Positions 54,961 through 62,860 of a stretch of 64,000 bases of DNA are shown piece by piece. The notes under the pieces were generated by a model. That model had not been told where the DNA came from. It ran no database searches and worked only from the letters and a program-made list of their open reading frames with translations. A program made the translations under genes and the position numbers. Position 1 is the first letter of the stretch. Each line of letters begins with the position of its first letter. Origin of the DNA: Yinghuangia sp045039925 (GTDB lineage: Bacteria > Actinomycetota > Actinomycetes > Streptomycetales > Streptomycetaceae); the NCBI GenBank assembly GCA_045039925.1, contig CP108400.1:372001-436000 (forward strand), in the 5' to 3' direction.

Positions 54961-55185
54961 ATGAAGAAGCCTGGACGACGCACACTCACGGCGGCCCTGT
55001 TGTGCGGGACCGCGCTGTCCCTGCCCGGCGCCGCGTACGCCGCCGAGACCCCCAAGCTCGCCGCGGTCAACGCGGCGGGCCTCAGCACGGCGACCCCCGA
55101 CGGGGACCAGCTCTCGTCGGTACGGCCCGAGCAGGTCGTCGCACCGGCCGTGGCGTCCCTCCTCGGTACGCCGGGCCGGGTCTGA
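54961..55185 (+). CDS. Small secreted peptide of unknown function
   Basis: 74-aa pre-peptide: KKPGRR start, hydrophobic core LTAALLCGTALSLPGAAYA and AYAAE cleavage site, leaving about 45 residues (ETPKLAAVNAAGLSTATPDGD, ending LLGTPGRV) without cysteines. No strong ribosome-binding site. It is tail to tail with the penicillin-binding lipoprotein, 7 bp apart. Short exported peptides of this kind are common in Streptomyces; function unknown. Confidence 0.6.
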   Translation: MKKPGRRTLTAALLCGTALSLPGAAYAAETPKLAAVNAAGLSTATPDGDQLSSVRPEQVVAPAVASLLGTPGRV

Positions 55186-55192
55186 ACCGGGG

Positions 55193-56320
55193 TCAGGGGG
55201 TGACGGCGCTCAGGTAGTCGCGCACGATCGGGCCGGCGGCCCCGGACCCGGAGTCGCCGCCCTCGACGTACACGGCGACCGCGATGTTGGCGCGGAACGC
55301 GACCATCCATCCGTTGGTGCCGTCGCCCACTTCGGCGGTCCCGGTCTTGGCGCCGACACCCGGCATGCCCTGGAACACGGACGCCGCGCTGCCGGTCGTC
55401 GCGCAGGCGATCATCATCTCCCGGATGGTCTTCGTGACGGCCGGCGGCAGCGTCTCGGAGCGCTTGTGGACCGGCATGCCCCGTTCCAGGACCGGCTGGT
55501 GGAACTTGCCGGTGAGTGCGGTGGCGACGACCGAGGCCATCGTGAGCGGGTTCATGACGAGCCCGCCCTGGCCCATCATCTGGGCCGCCTTCTCGTTGGC
55601 GTTGTGTGCCGGCGGTACGACGCCGTCGACGCTGCCCTGGCCCGTCGCGACCTTCCAGGCGTCGCTGTTGAGGCCGAAGTACCGCGTGGAGAACGTGGAC
55701 AGTTCGTCGTCCTTGATGCGGTCGCGCAGGTTGATGAAGGCCGTGTTGCAGGAGTGCGCGAAGTTGTCGCGGAAGGTGGCGTTCGGCATCTCCATGAAGC
55801 CCACGTTGTGGATGCTCTGTCCGTTGACCGTGGTGAACTTCGGGCACGGCAGCTTGGTGGACGCGGTGACGATGCCGCGCTGCAACAGCAGGGCCGACGT
55901 GACGATCTTGAACGTCGAGCCGGGTGCGACCGTGCCGGACATGCCCGCCTGGCGGTGCACCGTCGACACGATCTCGCCGTTGCGCATGTCCAGCGCGATG
56001 AGCGAGGCCGCGGCGTTCTGCCCGACCGCGCGCTCGGCGGCCGCCTGCAAGGCGGGTATCAGGGTCGAGGCGCCGGCGGGTGTCGGCGGGCCCGACCGGG
56101 CCGACGACGGCGACGGCGAGGCGGGCGCCGTGGAGGGCGGCGCCGAGCCGACCACCGCGTCCGGACGCGGCCCCGTCGACGTCGGCGCGGCGTCCGGCGA
56201 CTCGTTCGATTCGTTCGAGTCCCCGGAAACCAGCCCGCACCCTGCCGTGAGCACCGCGGCCAAAGCCACGGACACGGCGCCGCCGAATACTCGGTTCGCT
56301 CGCTTCTTCCAGGATTTCAT
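55193..56320 (-). CDS. Penicillin-binding transpeptidase lipoprotein
   Basis: 375-aa envelope protein. The signal ends in the lipobox LTAGC (Cys28); a Pro/Ser/Thr-rich linker (about 30-85) follows. The transpeptidase domain has SxxK in PGSTFKIVT (Ser near 135), SxN as SCN near 188, and KTG in GAKTGTAE near 323. No glycosyltransferase or PASTA domain is present. It should act on cell-wall cross-linking or beta-lactam binding. ATG 56320 is preferred over GTG 56335, which has its purine tract too close. Upstream lie four 11-bp repeats. Confidence 0.87.
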   Translation of the reverse strand: MKSWKKRANRVFGGAVSVALAAVLTAGCGLVSGDSNESNESPDAAPTSTGPRPDAVVGSAPPSTAPASPSPSSARSGPPTPAGASTLIPALQAAAERAVGQNAAASLIALDMRNGEIVSTVHRQAGMSGTVAPGSTFKIVTSALLLQRGIVTASTKLPCPKFTTVNGQSIHNVGFMEMPNATFRDNFAHSCNTAFINLRDRIKDDELSTFSTRYFGLNSDAWKVATGQGSVDGVVPPAHNANEKAAQMMGQGGLVMNPLTMASVVATALTGKFHQPVLERGMPVHKRSETLPPAVTKTIREMMIACATTGSAASVFQGMPGVGAKTGTAEVGDGTNGWMVAFRANIAVAVYVEGGDSGSGAAGPIVRDYLSAVTP

Positions 56321-56341
56321 CGCGTCTGACCGCACTTCCCC

Positions 56342-56385
56342 GTGCTCGACCGGTGCTCGACCGGTGCCCGACCTGTGCTCGACCG
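56342..56385 (+). repeat. Four 11-bp direct repeats upstream of the PBP gene
   Basis: Units GTGCTCGACCG start at 56342, 56353, 56364 (two changes) and 56375. The exact 11-bp phase places every unit on the same helix face. The array starts 21 bp before the PBP ATG, within its leader or promoter, and 120 bp from the divergent LysR gene. Confidence 0.75.
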
Positions 56386-56466
56386 TGGTCCGTGCGATCG
56401 GTCCGCACGGCGGTTGCGGCGCTCAGCCAAACAGACGTGTCGCGATGATGTCCAAGATTCATATCG

Positions 56467-56486
56467 TTCTCGTGTCCATATGAGAA
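56467..56486. promoter_or_regulatory. TTCTC-N10-GAGAA LysR-type operator candidate
   Basis: Perfect 5-bp arms (56467-56471/56482-56486) in an AT-rich patch, 19 bp before the LysR start. Size and position fit autoregulation by the LysR protein and possible control of the divergent PBP gene. Confidence 0.4.
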
Positions 56487-56504
56487 TTGCTATCGTTGCT
56501 GGTT

Positions 56505-57455
56505 GTGAACCTGATCGCGCACCTGACGTGCTTCGTCGCGGTGGCCGAGGAACTGCATTTCGGCCGTGCCGCGCAGCGCCTCGGCATGGCGCAGCCGCAA
56601 CTCAGCCAGCGCCTGAAGCGCCTGGAGGGCGAACTGGGCGTACGGCTCGTCGACCGGTCCAGCCGCCACGTCGGGCTGACCGAACCGGGACGCCACCTGC
56701 TCGACGAGGCCCGTGAGATCCTGGCCCGCGTGCAGCGCGTCTACGGCCTGACCGCGGGGTCCCCGGACACCGGCACCCTGCGTGCGGGCGTCCCCGGCGA
56801 ACTCGGGGCCGGCACGGTGGCCGCGCTCATCGGCGCCTTCCGCGAGCGCCGCCCCGACACCGTGCTGGACCTGCACCCGCTCGGCACCGCGGCCCAGGCG
56901 CGGGGCCTCGCCGACGGCTCCCTCGACATCGGGATCCTGCGGCACCCGGTGGAGACACACGGGCTGGTGCTCGGACCGATAACGGCCGAACCGCTCGGCG
57001 TGCTGCTGCCCGCGACGTCCCCGTGGGCGGACGCGCCCGAGGTGCACCTGTCGGACCTGGCGGGGTCGGAGCTTGCGGTGTTCCCGCGCGACGAGGCGCC
57101 CGAGGCGTACGACGAACTCCTCGCCGACTGCCACCGGCACGGCTACGATCCCGCCGCCGTGCACGATTCGCCGAACCCGGACTTCGCCCTCGGCCTCGTG
57201 CTGGCCGGACGCGCGGTGGCGCTGATCCCGTACACCGAGCCGCCGCCCGGCCTGACCTGGCGCCCCCTGCTCGGCCGACCGCTGCTGACACGCCTGTCCT
57301 GCGCGTGGCGGCGCGGTACCGACGAGGCGGGCCCCGCGGGGGACTTCGCCGAGGCGGTCGCCGACGTCCTGCGCGAGCGTGCCGCGGCCGCTCCCCCGGA
57401 GACCGCGGTCCGGCCCCGCCTCGTGGTCCGCCCGGCGTCGGCGTTCCTCGCATGA
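56505..57455 (+). CDS. LysR family transcriptional regulator
   Basis: 316-aa LysR regulator. Helix-turn-helix: HLTCFVAVAEELHFGRAAQRLGMAQPQLSQRLKRLEGELGVRLVDRSSRHVGLTEPG. The effector domain (about 90-295) begins DTGTLRAGVPGELG. GTG 56505 opens at the usual family N-terminus. The stop overlaps the next gene as ATGA, so regulator and serine hydrolase are made together. Confidence 0.9.
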   Translation: MNLIAHLTCFVAVAEELHFGRAAQRLGMAQPQLSQRLKRLEGELGVRLVDRSSRHVGLTEPGRHLLDEAREILARVQRVYGLTAGSPDTGTLRAGVPGELGAGTVAALIGAFRERRPDTVLDLHPLGTAAQARGLADGSLDIGILRHPVETHGLVLGPITAEPLGVLLPATSPWADAPEVHLSDLAGSELAVFPRDEAPEAYDELLADCHRHGYDPAAVHDSPNPDFALGLVLAGRAVALIPYTEPPPGLTWRPLLGRPLLTRLSCAWRRGTDEAGPAGDFAEAVADVLRERAAAAPPETAVRPRLVVRPASAFLA

Positions 57456-58360
57456 GCGCCTTCCCCGCCGGGCCCGGCCCGTCCGCCATTGCCGCCGTGT
57501 TCCGGGGTGCCGGGGTCACCGGCCGCCTGCACGCGCTCGACATCGACAGCGGTCACGAGGTCGGGGTGGGTTCGGACGACCCGGTGGTCCTCGCGTCGGT
57601 CTACAAACTCCCGCTGCTCGTGGCGTTCTTCCGCGCCGCCGCCCGCGGCACCCTGGACCCGCGTGCCGCCCTCACCCTGACTCCCGCCGAACGCCGACCG
57701 GGCGCGACGGGCCTGTCGACGCTGCTCGACGACGTGACCATGTCCCTGCGCGATCTGGCCACGATGATGATCACCGTCAGCGACAACGCCGCCGGGGACG
57801 CGTTGTTCGCCCAGGTCGGCACCGACGCACTCGCCGCCACCCTCGCCGACCTGGGTCTGGACGCCACGCGCATCGAAGCCGACAGCGACGGGCTCATGGC
57901 CGCGCTGCTCCAGGACAGCGGGGCGGCCTCGATGGCCGAACTCTGGGTGCTGCTGGGCGAACCCGGGCTCGCGGACCGCCTCCGGTCCCTCGATCCGGCG
58001 CGCACCAACCGCACCACGCCCCGCGACATGTGCCGGCTCCTGGGCCTGCTGTGGCACGACGAGGCCGCGCCGCCGGACGAGAGCGCGCAGATGCGGCGCA
58101 TGCTCGCCCTCCAGGTGTGGCCGCACCGCCTGGCGTCCGGCTTCCCGTACGACGACGTGCTGGTGAGCGGCAAGACCGGCACGCTGCTGACGATCCGCAA
58201 CGAGGTCGGGGTCGTCGAGTACCCGGACGGTGGACGCTACGCCGTCGCGGTCTTCACGCGCGCCCACGCACCGCTCGCCGTCGCCCCGCAGGCCGACGCG
58301 GCCATCGGCGCCGCCGCCCGCCTCGCCGTCCAGCACCTGCGCGCCACCCAGCGCCGCTGA
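57452..58360 (+). CDS. Class A beta-lactamase-like serine hydrolase, cytoplasmic
   Basis: 302-aa protein with the beta-lactamase/PBP set: SVYK (Ser49, Lys52), SDN near 110-112, and KTG in SGKTGTLL near 241. The order and spacing resemble class A beta-lactamases. No signal peptide precedes the domain, and the omega-loop glutamate cannot be placed with confidence, so it may be an esterase or an amidase acting inside the cell. Coupled to LysR by ATGA overlap. Confidence 0.85.
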   Translation: MSAFPAGPGPSAIAAVFRGAGVTGRLHALDIDSGHEVGVGSDDPVVLASVYKLPLLVAFFRAAARGTLDPRAALTLTPAERRPGATGLSTLLDDVTMSLRDLATMMITVSDNAAGDALFAQVGTDALAATLADLGLDATRIEADSDGLMAALLQDSGAASMAELWVLLGEPGLADRLRSLDPARTNRTTPRDMCRLLGLLWHDEAAPPDESAQMRRMLALQVWPHRLASGFPYDDVLVSGKTGTLLTIRNEVGVVEYPDGGRYAVAVFTRAHAPLAVAPQADAAIGAAARLAVQHLRATQRR

Positions 58361-58535
58361 CGACGTGCGCACACCGCCCCCGGCGCGCTTCGGCGGGCGG
58401 CGGACCGGGGGCGGCGGGAAACCCCGTCGAACCCGGCGGCGGCGTCCCGGCATGATGGACCTGCCGGGCGCACACGGCGCGGACCTGCGCTTCCGTACGC
58501 CCGGACCGACACGTCCGCACTGCCCCAGGAGCGTC

Positions 58536-59096
58536 ATGACCGAGCCGGCACCGGCCGCCGCGACCGTCCTCACCGTCAGCAGCAACGGCGAATACTCGTT
58601 CAGCAAGCCCACCCGCGCGAGCATCCGCCTGCTGACCGGCCTCGGTGTCGAGGGCGACGTGCACGCGGGTGTGACCGTCAAGCACCGCTCGCGTGTCGCG
58701 CGCGACCCGAGCCAGCCGAACCTGCGTCAGGTGCACCTGATGCACGACGAGTTGCACGAGGAGCTGCGCGCGGCCGGGTTCTCGGTGGCGGGCGGCCAAC
58801 TCGGCGAGAACATCACGACGCGCGGACTCGACCTGCTGGGGCTGCCCACCGGGACGCGGCTGCACATCGGTGCGGACGCCGTGGTCGAGGTGACCGGCCT
58901 GCGCAACCCCTGCCTCCAGATCGAAGGCTTCGAGGACGGGCTGCTGGCCCGTGTCGTGGGCCGTGACGAGGACGGGAACGTGGTGCGCCGCGCGGGGATC
59001 ATGGGCATCGTCCTGGCGGACGGGGCGGTCGCGCCCGGCGACCCGATCCGGGTCGAACTGCCGGTCGAGCCGCACACCGCACTCGCTCCCGTCTGA
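58536..59096 (+). CDS. MOSC domain protein
   Basis: 186-aa MOSC (molybdenum cofactor sulfurase C-terminal) domain: VEGDVHAG near the start, RQVHLMHDELHEEL, GQLGENITTRGLDLLGLPTGTRLHIG, and VTGLRNPCLQIEGFEDGL with the conserved cysteine near 126. Members bind Mo cofactor or reduce N-hydroxylated compounds; the exact role is unknown. AGGAG precedes the ATG. Confidence 0.92.
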   Translation: MTEPAPAAATVLTVSSNGEYSFSKPTRASIRLLTGLGVEGDVHAGVTVKHRSRVARDPSQPNLRQVHLMHDELHEELRAAGFSVAGGQLGENITTRGLDLLGLPTGTRLHIGADAVVEVTGLRNPCLQIEGFEDGLLARVVGRDEDGNVVRRAGIMGIVLADGAVAPGDPIRVELPVEPHTALAPV

Positions 59097-59246
59097 CCGT
59101 CCGACCGTCGACCGTCGCCCCGCAGGCCGCGGGGCCGTCCGCCGGGCGCGCGACCGGCCGACGGGCGCGGCCGGAACTGGTTCGCACGGGTGCCTGCCCG
59201 GCGCGTCCCCCGTGCGCCCGCGGCGCTCCGCACGGACGATGGAGCG

Positions 59247-60227
59247 ATGACGACCCCTCCGCCGAGCCTGCCCGAGAGCCCCTCCCTGCCCGATCTGCCC
59301 TACGAGGCATGGTCGGAGACCCGCGACACCATCCACCTGTTCGCCCAGATCGTCGGCAAGGTGAAGCTCGCCGCGACGCATCCGCAGAACCACTGGTGGA
59401 ACATCACGTTCTCGCCGGACACCCGCGGCCTGACGACCCGTCGCCTCTACACGAACAACGTGTTCTTCGACATCTCCTTCGACTTCGTCGACCACCACCT
59501 CGTGGTCCGCACCGACCGGGGCGACGTGCGCACGTTCCCCCTCGACGGCGGGCTGAGCGTCGCGGCGTTCGACAAGCAGTTGCACGGGACGCTGGCGGAA
59601 CTCGGAGTCGACGTGCCGCTGCTGGAGCACCCGTTCGGCGTGCCGCACCTGAAGACGCCGTTCCCCGACGACACCGCCCACGCCACCTACCAGCGCGAGT
59701 ACGTCGAGCGCTACTGGCGTGCGCTGAGCTGGTCCGCGGACGTGCTCCAGGAGTTCATGGGCTGGTTCACCGGCAAGACCAGCCCGGTGCACGTGTTCTG
59801 GCACTCCTTCGACCTGGCGATGACGCGCTTCTCGGGCAAGCGCGCGGCTCCCCTGGCGGAGGCGGACCCGGTCACCGCGGAGGCGTACACGCACGAGGTC
59901 GTGTCCTTCGGCTGGTGGCCGGGCGACCCGAAGGTGCCCTTCCCCGCGTACTACTCCTACACGGCACCCCAGCCCGAGGGGCTTGCCGACCAGCCGCTGA
60001 GCCCGGAGCAGGCGGAATGGGTCAACGACGGCGGCATGGCGCTCCTGGCGTACGACGCGGTCCGCGCCGCCGAGAACCCGCGCCGCACGCTGCTGGCCTT
60101 CCTCCAGACCGCGTTCGAGGCCGGGTCGAAGGCGGCGGGCTGGCCCGCCGAGGAGTTGAACTCGACGTGGTGCCCGACGCCCGACCAACTGCGCGCCCTG
60201 GCGCGGTCGGGGCTGCGCGTACGCTGA
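59247..60227 (+). CDS. DUF5996 family protein
   Basis: 326-aa protein typical of DUF5996: LPYEAWSETRDTIHLFAQIVGKVKLAATHPQNHWWNITFSPDTRGLTTRRL at the start, FDISFDFVDHHLVVRT in the middle, and SPVHVFWHSFDLAMTRFSGKRAA then SFGWWPGDPKVPFPAYYSYTAP. The His/Trp-rich motifs suggest a metal or nucleophile site but no reaction is established. ATG 59247 is the start. Confidence 0.87.
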   Translation: MTTPPPSLPESPSLPDLPYEAWSETRDTIHLFAQIVGKVKLAATHPQNHWWNITFSPDTRGLTTRRLYTNNVFFDISFDFVDHHLVVRTDRGDVRTFPLDGGLSVAAFDKQLHGTLAELGVDVPLLEHPFGVPHLKTPFPDDTAHATYQREYVERYWRALSWSADVLQEFMGWFTGKTSPVHVFWHSFDLAMTRFSGKRAAPLAEADPVTAEAYTHEVVSFGWWPGDPKVPFPAYYSYTAPQPEGLADQPLSPEQAEWVNDGGMALLAYDAVRAAENPRRTLLAFLQTAFEAGSKAAGWPAEELNSTWCPTPDQLRALARSGLRVR

Positions 60228-60240
60228 CCGCCCGCGCTCG

Positions 60241-60300
60241 CCTGTCATGACCGGCACCCCCGGCACCGGAATCCCGGCCGGGGGTGCCGGCCCCGACAGG
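60241..60300 (+). terminator. Two-tier hairpin terminator after DUF5996
   Basis: Inner perfect 13-bp stem CCGGCACCCCCGG/CCGGGGGTGCCGG (60251-60263/60278-60290), enclosed by CCTGTC/GACAGG (60241-60246/60295-60300). It starts 14 bp after the DUF5996 stop and separates that gene from the leader peptide promoter. Confidence 0.85.
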
Positions 60301-60305
60301 CGTCC

Positions 60306-60335
60306 TTTCCCGACCGCGACGCGGTGCCCTAGTCT
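60306..60335 (+). promoter_or_regulatory. Leaderless promoter of the leader peptide
   Basis: -10 TAGTCT at 60330-60335 lies exactly 7 bases before the ATG at 60343, the arrangement of leaderless actinobacterial transcripts. A weak -35 (TTTCCC, 60306-60311) is 18 bp upstream. Confidence 0.55.
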
Positions 60336-60342
60336 GGGCGCC

Positions 60343-60393
60343 ATGCCTGGACCCGGCTCGTTCCGCAGCACGCCCCCTCCGGTCGCCTTCTAG
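60343..60393 (+). CDS. Proline-rich leader peptide before the DMT exporter
   Basis: 16-codon ORF, MPGPGSFRSTPPPVAF, ending at TAG 60391. It has a leaderless-type promoter and no ribosome-binding site. PPP is a known slow step for ribosomes. A 7-bp hairpin with a 7-nt loop (60420-60440) lies 26 nt after the stop, and the exporter starts at 60500. The arrangement suits transcription or translation attenuation. Confidence 0.55.
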   Translation: MPGPGSFRSTPPPVAF

Positions 60394-60419
60394 GGCGTAC
60401 CGGCAAGGCCGTCTTCCCT

Positions 60420-60440
60420 GAGCCCCCGTAAGCGGGGCTC
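60420..60440 (+). promoter_or_regulatory. Attenuator-like hairpin in the exporter leader
   Basis: GAGCCCC/GGGGCTC stem (60420-60426/60434-60440) with a CGTAAGC loop, followed by TTCC. It is positioned between the leader peptide stop and the exporter start codon. Confidence 0.5.
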
Positions 60441-60499
60441 TTCCGCCGTGCGCCCGTTTCAGATCCCATTCCGCTGGTTCTGATCCGGAAGGTCTCGGC

Positions 60500-61438
60500 G
60501 TGTCCACGCAACCCTCCATGCGCCCGTCGGCGCAGCAGTCTTCGTCCTCCCCGCTCTCCCCCGCCCGGGAACACCGGGCCGCCGCACGGGCGTTCGCGCG
60601 CGGTCCGCTGCCGATCCTGGTCGCCTGCCTGTTGTGGGGCAGCACCGGGACGGCGGCCTCATTCGCCCCGGAAGGCGCCAACCCGGCCGCCGTCGGCTGC
60701 GCGGGCCTCGTCTTCGGCGGCCTGCTCCTGTGCCTCACCACCCGCGGCTGCGTGGCGCTCGTGCGCGCCGCCACCCGGCGGGACCGCGCCGCACTGCTCG
60801 TCGGAGCCGTGGCGGTCGCCGGGTATCCGCTGACCTTCTACCCGGCCGTGTCGCGTACCGGCGTCGCGGTGGCGACGGTCATCGCGCTCGGCTCCGCCCC
60901 GGTGTTCGCGGGGTTGGTCGAGCGCGCGCCCTTCGGGCCGCTCCGCCGGATCGCCACGGCCGCGGCCGTGGCCGGGTGTGCGCTGCTCGTCGTCGGCCAG
61001 GAGGCGGGCGGGGTGCGCGCGGACGCGCTCGGCGTCGGCCTCGCCCTCGTCGCGGGCCTGTCGTACGCCGTGTACGCCTCCGTCGGCGCACGCCTGATCG
61101 CCCGCGGCCATGCGGCCCGCCCGGCCCTCGCCGTGATGTTCGCGGTCGCGGCCGCCGCGGTCGCGCCGCTGGTCGTCGCGGACGGCTGGTGGCTCGCGGA
61201 CGCGCGGGGCGCGGCGGTGGCGCTGCACCTGTCGGCGCTGACCACGTGCGTCGCGTACACGCTGTTCGGCCTCGGGCTGCGCCACACCACGGCGGTCGTG
61301 GCCACGTCGCTGACGCTCGCCGAGCCGGCCGCCGCCGCAGTTCTGGGCGTGGTGGTCCTCGGCGAGCAGTTGGCCTGGATCTCGTGGGCGGGCCTGGCCG
61401 TCATCGGGGTCGCCTTGGGCGTCATGTCCCGCGGCTGA
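60500..61438 (+). CDS. EamA/DMT family exporter
   Basis: 312-aa drug/metabolite transporter with ten spans in two EamA repeats: LPILVACLLWGSTGTAASFAPEG opens repeat one, and LGVGLALVAGLSYAVYASVGARLIARG opens repeat two, which ends with LTLAEPAAAAVLGVVVLGEQLAWISWAGLAVIGVALGVM. DMT exporters of this type expel amino acids or metabolites. GTG 60500 follows GGAAGG. A 157-nt leader with a short peptide precedes it. Convergent with LysR, 10 bp apart. Confidence 0.9.
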   Translation: MSTQPSMRPSAQQSSSSPLSPAREHRAAARAFARGPLPILVACLLWGSTGTAASFAPEGANPAAVGCAGLVFGGLLLCLTTRGCVALVRAATRRDRAALLVGAVAVAGYPLTFYPAVSRTGVAVATVIALGSAPVFAGLVERAPFGPLRRIATAAAVAGCALLVVGQEAGGVRADALGVGLALVAGLSYAVYASVGARLIARGHAARPALAVMFAVAAAAVAPLVVADGWWLADARGAAVALHLSALTTCVAYTLFGLGLRHTTAVVATSLTLAEPAAAAVLGVVVLGEQLAWISWAGLAVIGVALGVMSRG

Positions 61439-61448
61439 CCGGCTGCGG

Positions 61449-62330
61449 CTACTCCGCCAGCGCGGCCCGGGCCTCCGCCAGGAAGGCCCGGGCCGCCGGG
61501 CTCGCGGGGGCGTCGTCCCGCCACACCAGTTCGATGCGCCCGACCGGCGCCGGGGTGAGCGCGACCGGCCGCAGCCCGGACGGGTGCCCGGCGACGAAGA
61601 CCCGGGGCAGCACCGCGACGCCGAGTCCTTCCGCGGCCAGCTCGGCGACCACGTGCGGATCCCCCGCCTCGAAGGCCACGCGCGGCTGGAACCCGGCGTC
61701 GGCGCACGCCTGTTCGAGCGCGGTGCGGATCCCGCTGCCCCGCGCCAGGCAGACGAGCGGCACGTCGCGCAGCGCGCGCAGCGGCATCGTGCGCCGCCTG
61801 GCGAGCGCGTGGTCCGGCGGTACGGCCACGGCCATGTCCTGTTCGGTGATGACCTCGCCCGCGAGCCCCGGCGGGCGCTCCCCGGCGAGGCCCACCACGG
61901 CCAGGTCGAGCCGCCCGGCGCGGACGGCCGCGACCAGCAGATCGGAGCGGTCCTCCGCGAGCGTGATCTCGACACCGGGGTGCGTGCGGTGGAACGCCGC
62001 GAGCAGGGCCGGGAGTTCGGACAGCGGTCGGGACGGGATGGTGCCGAGCGCGACGCGTCCGCGGACCAGCCCGGCCAGTTCGTCCGCGACCAGGCGGACC
62101 GCCGCGGCGTTCTCCAGCGCGGCGCGCGCGTACGACAGGATCGCCTCCCCCGCCTGGGTGGGCCGCACGGTACGTCCCGACCGGTCCAGCAGCTCCTGCC
62201 CCAACTCCCGCTCCAGCTGCTTGATCTGCGCGCTCACCCCGGGCTGGGCGACGTGCAGCCGCGCCGCGGCCTTCGTGAACCCCGCCTCGTCGACGACGGC
62301 GACCAGGTATTCGAGCTGACGCAGTTCCAT
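61449..62330 (-). CDS. LysR family transcriptional regulator
   Basis: 293-aa LysR regulator: MELRQLEYLVAVVDEAGFTKAAARLHVAQPGVSAQIKQLERELGQELLDRSGRTVRPTQAGE is a textbook DNA-binding domain, and the effector domain runs from GRVALGTIPSRPLSELPALLAAF to the end. It diverges from the SnoaL-like gene, whose expression it probably controls. ATG 62330. Confidence 0.92.
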   Translation of the reverse strand: MELRQLEYLVAVVDEAGFTKAAARLHVAQPGVSAQIKQLERELGQELLDRSGRTVRPTQAGEAILSYARAALENAAAVRLVADELAGLVRGRVALGTIPSRPLSELPALLAAFHRTHPGVEITLAEDRSDLLVAAVRAGRLDLAVVGLAGERPPGLAGEVITEQDMAVAVPPDHALARRRTMPLRALRDVPLVCLARGSGIRTALEQACADAGFQPRVAFEAGDPHVVAELAAEGLGVAVLPRVFVAGHPSGLRPVALTPAPVGRIELVWRDDAPASPAARAFLAEARAALAE

Positions 62331-62458
62331 AACCGCTGATTCTAGATCTCATACGATCCATGTCTTGGACTTATGCGGAGCATCGACCGAACATGGAAGA
62401 ACAACAAGGAAGCACGCAAGGAAACACGCAAGGAAGCAAGCGAGGAAAGAGGACCGAC
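62331..62458. promoter_or_regulatory. LysR/SnoaL divergent region with purine repeats
   Basis: Contains a loose dyad CATA-N4-CCA-N5-TGG-N3-TATG at 62350-62375, suited to a LysR dimer. It is followed by four 12-bp purine-rich tandem units (62405-62452), the last of which supplies the AAGAGGA ribosome-binding site. Confidence 0.45.
62405..62452 (+). repeat. Four 12-bp purine-rich tandem repeats
   Basis: Units CAAGGAAGCACG, CAAGGAAACACG, CAAGGAAGCAAG and CGAGGAAAGAGG occur head to tail at 62405, 62417, 62429 and 62441. They are unusually A-rich for this genome and each carries a GGAA core resembling a Shine-Dalgarno sequence. An ATG at 62392 is in frame, so they could alternatively encode a Gln/Gly/Lys-rich N-terminal extension. 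Confidence 0.75.
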
Positions 62459-62812
62459 ATGACTGCCGTACGTGAGAAGGCCGGCCACCCCGAGGACATC
62501 GCGCGCCTGGTGGTCGAGCGCCTCAACGCCCGGGACGCCGACGGCCTCGCGGACCTGTACGAGGCGGACGCGGTCCTGGCGTACCCGATCGGCAACGAGA
62601 TCGCCGGCCGGGACGCCATCCGCGCGGCGTGGGAGCGGCTGATCGCGGCGGACGTGACGTTCGAGGTCGAGGAGCCGCTGCCGACGCTGATCGCGGGCGA
62701 CCTGGCGCTGACGTCGACGAAGCCGAAGGACGGGACCGGCGGCCGGGTGCAGGTGGCCCGCCGCCAGCCCGACGGGACGTGGCTGCGCGTCCTGGACCGC
62801 CCGGAGAGCTGA
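62459..62812 (+). CDS. SnoaL-like/NTF2-fold protein
   Basis: 117-aa protein with a compact NTF2-like fold: ARLVVERLNARDADGLADLYEADAVLAYPIGNEIAGRDAIRAAWERLI, then a beta sheet ending RRQPDGTWLRVLDRP. Such domains act as small hydrolases, isomerases or binding modules. ATG 62459 follows AAGAGGA. Likely controlled by the divergent LysR. Confidence 0.85.
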   Translation: MTAVREKAGHPEDIARLVVERLNARDADGLADLYEADAVLAYPIGNEIAGRDAIRAAWERLIAADVTFEVEEPLPTLIAGDLALTSTKPKDGTGGRVQVARRQPDGTWLRVLDRPES

Positions 62813-62860
62813 CCGCCGGGAGCCGCCGACCCGGCCGCGTCCCGTCGGGCGGCACAACCC

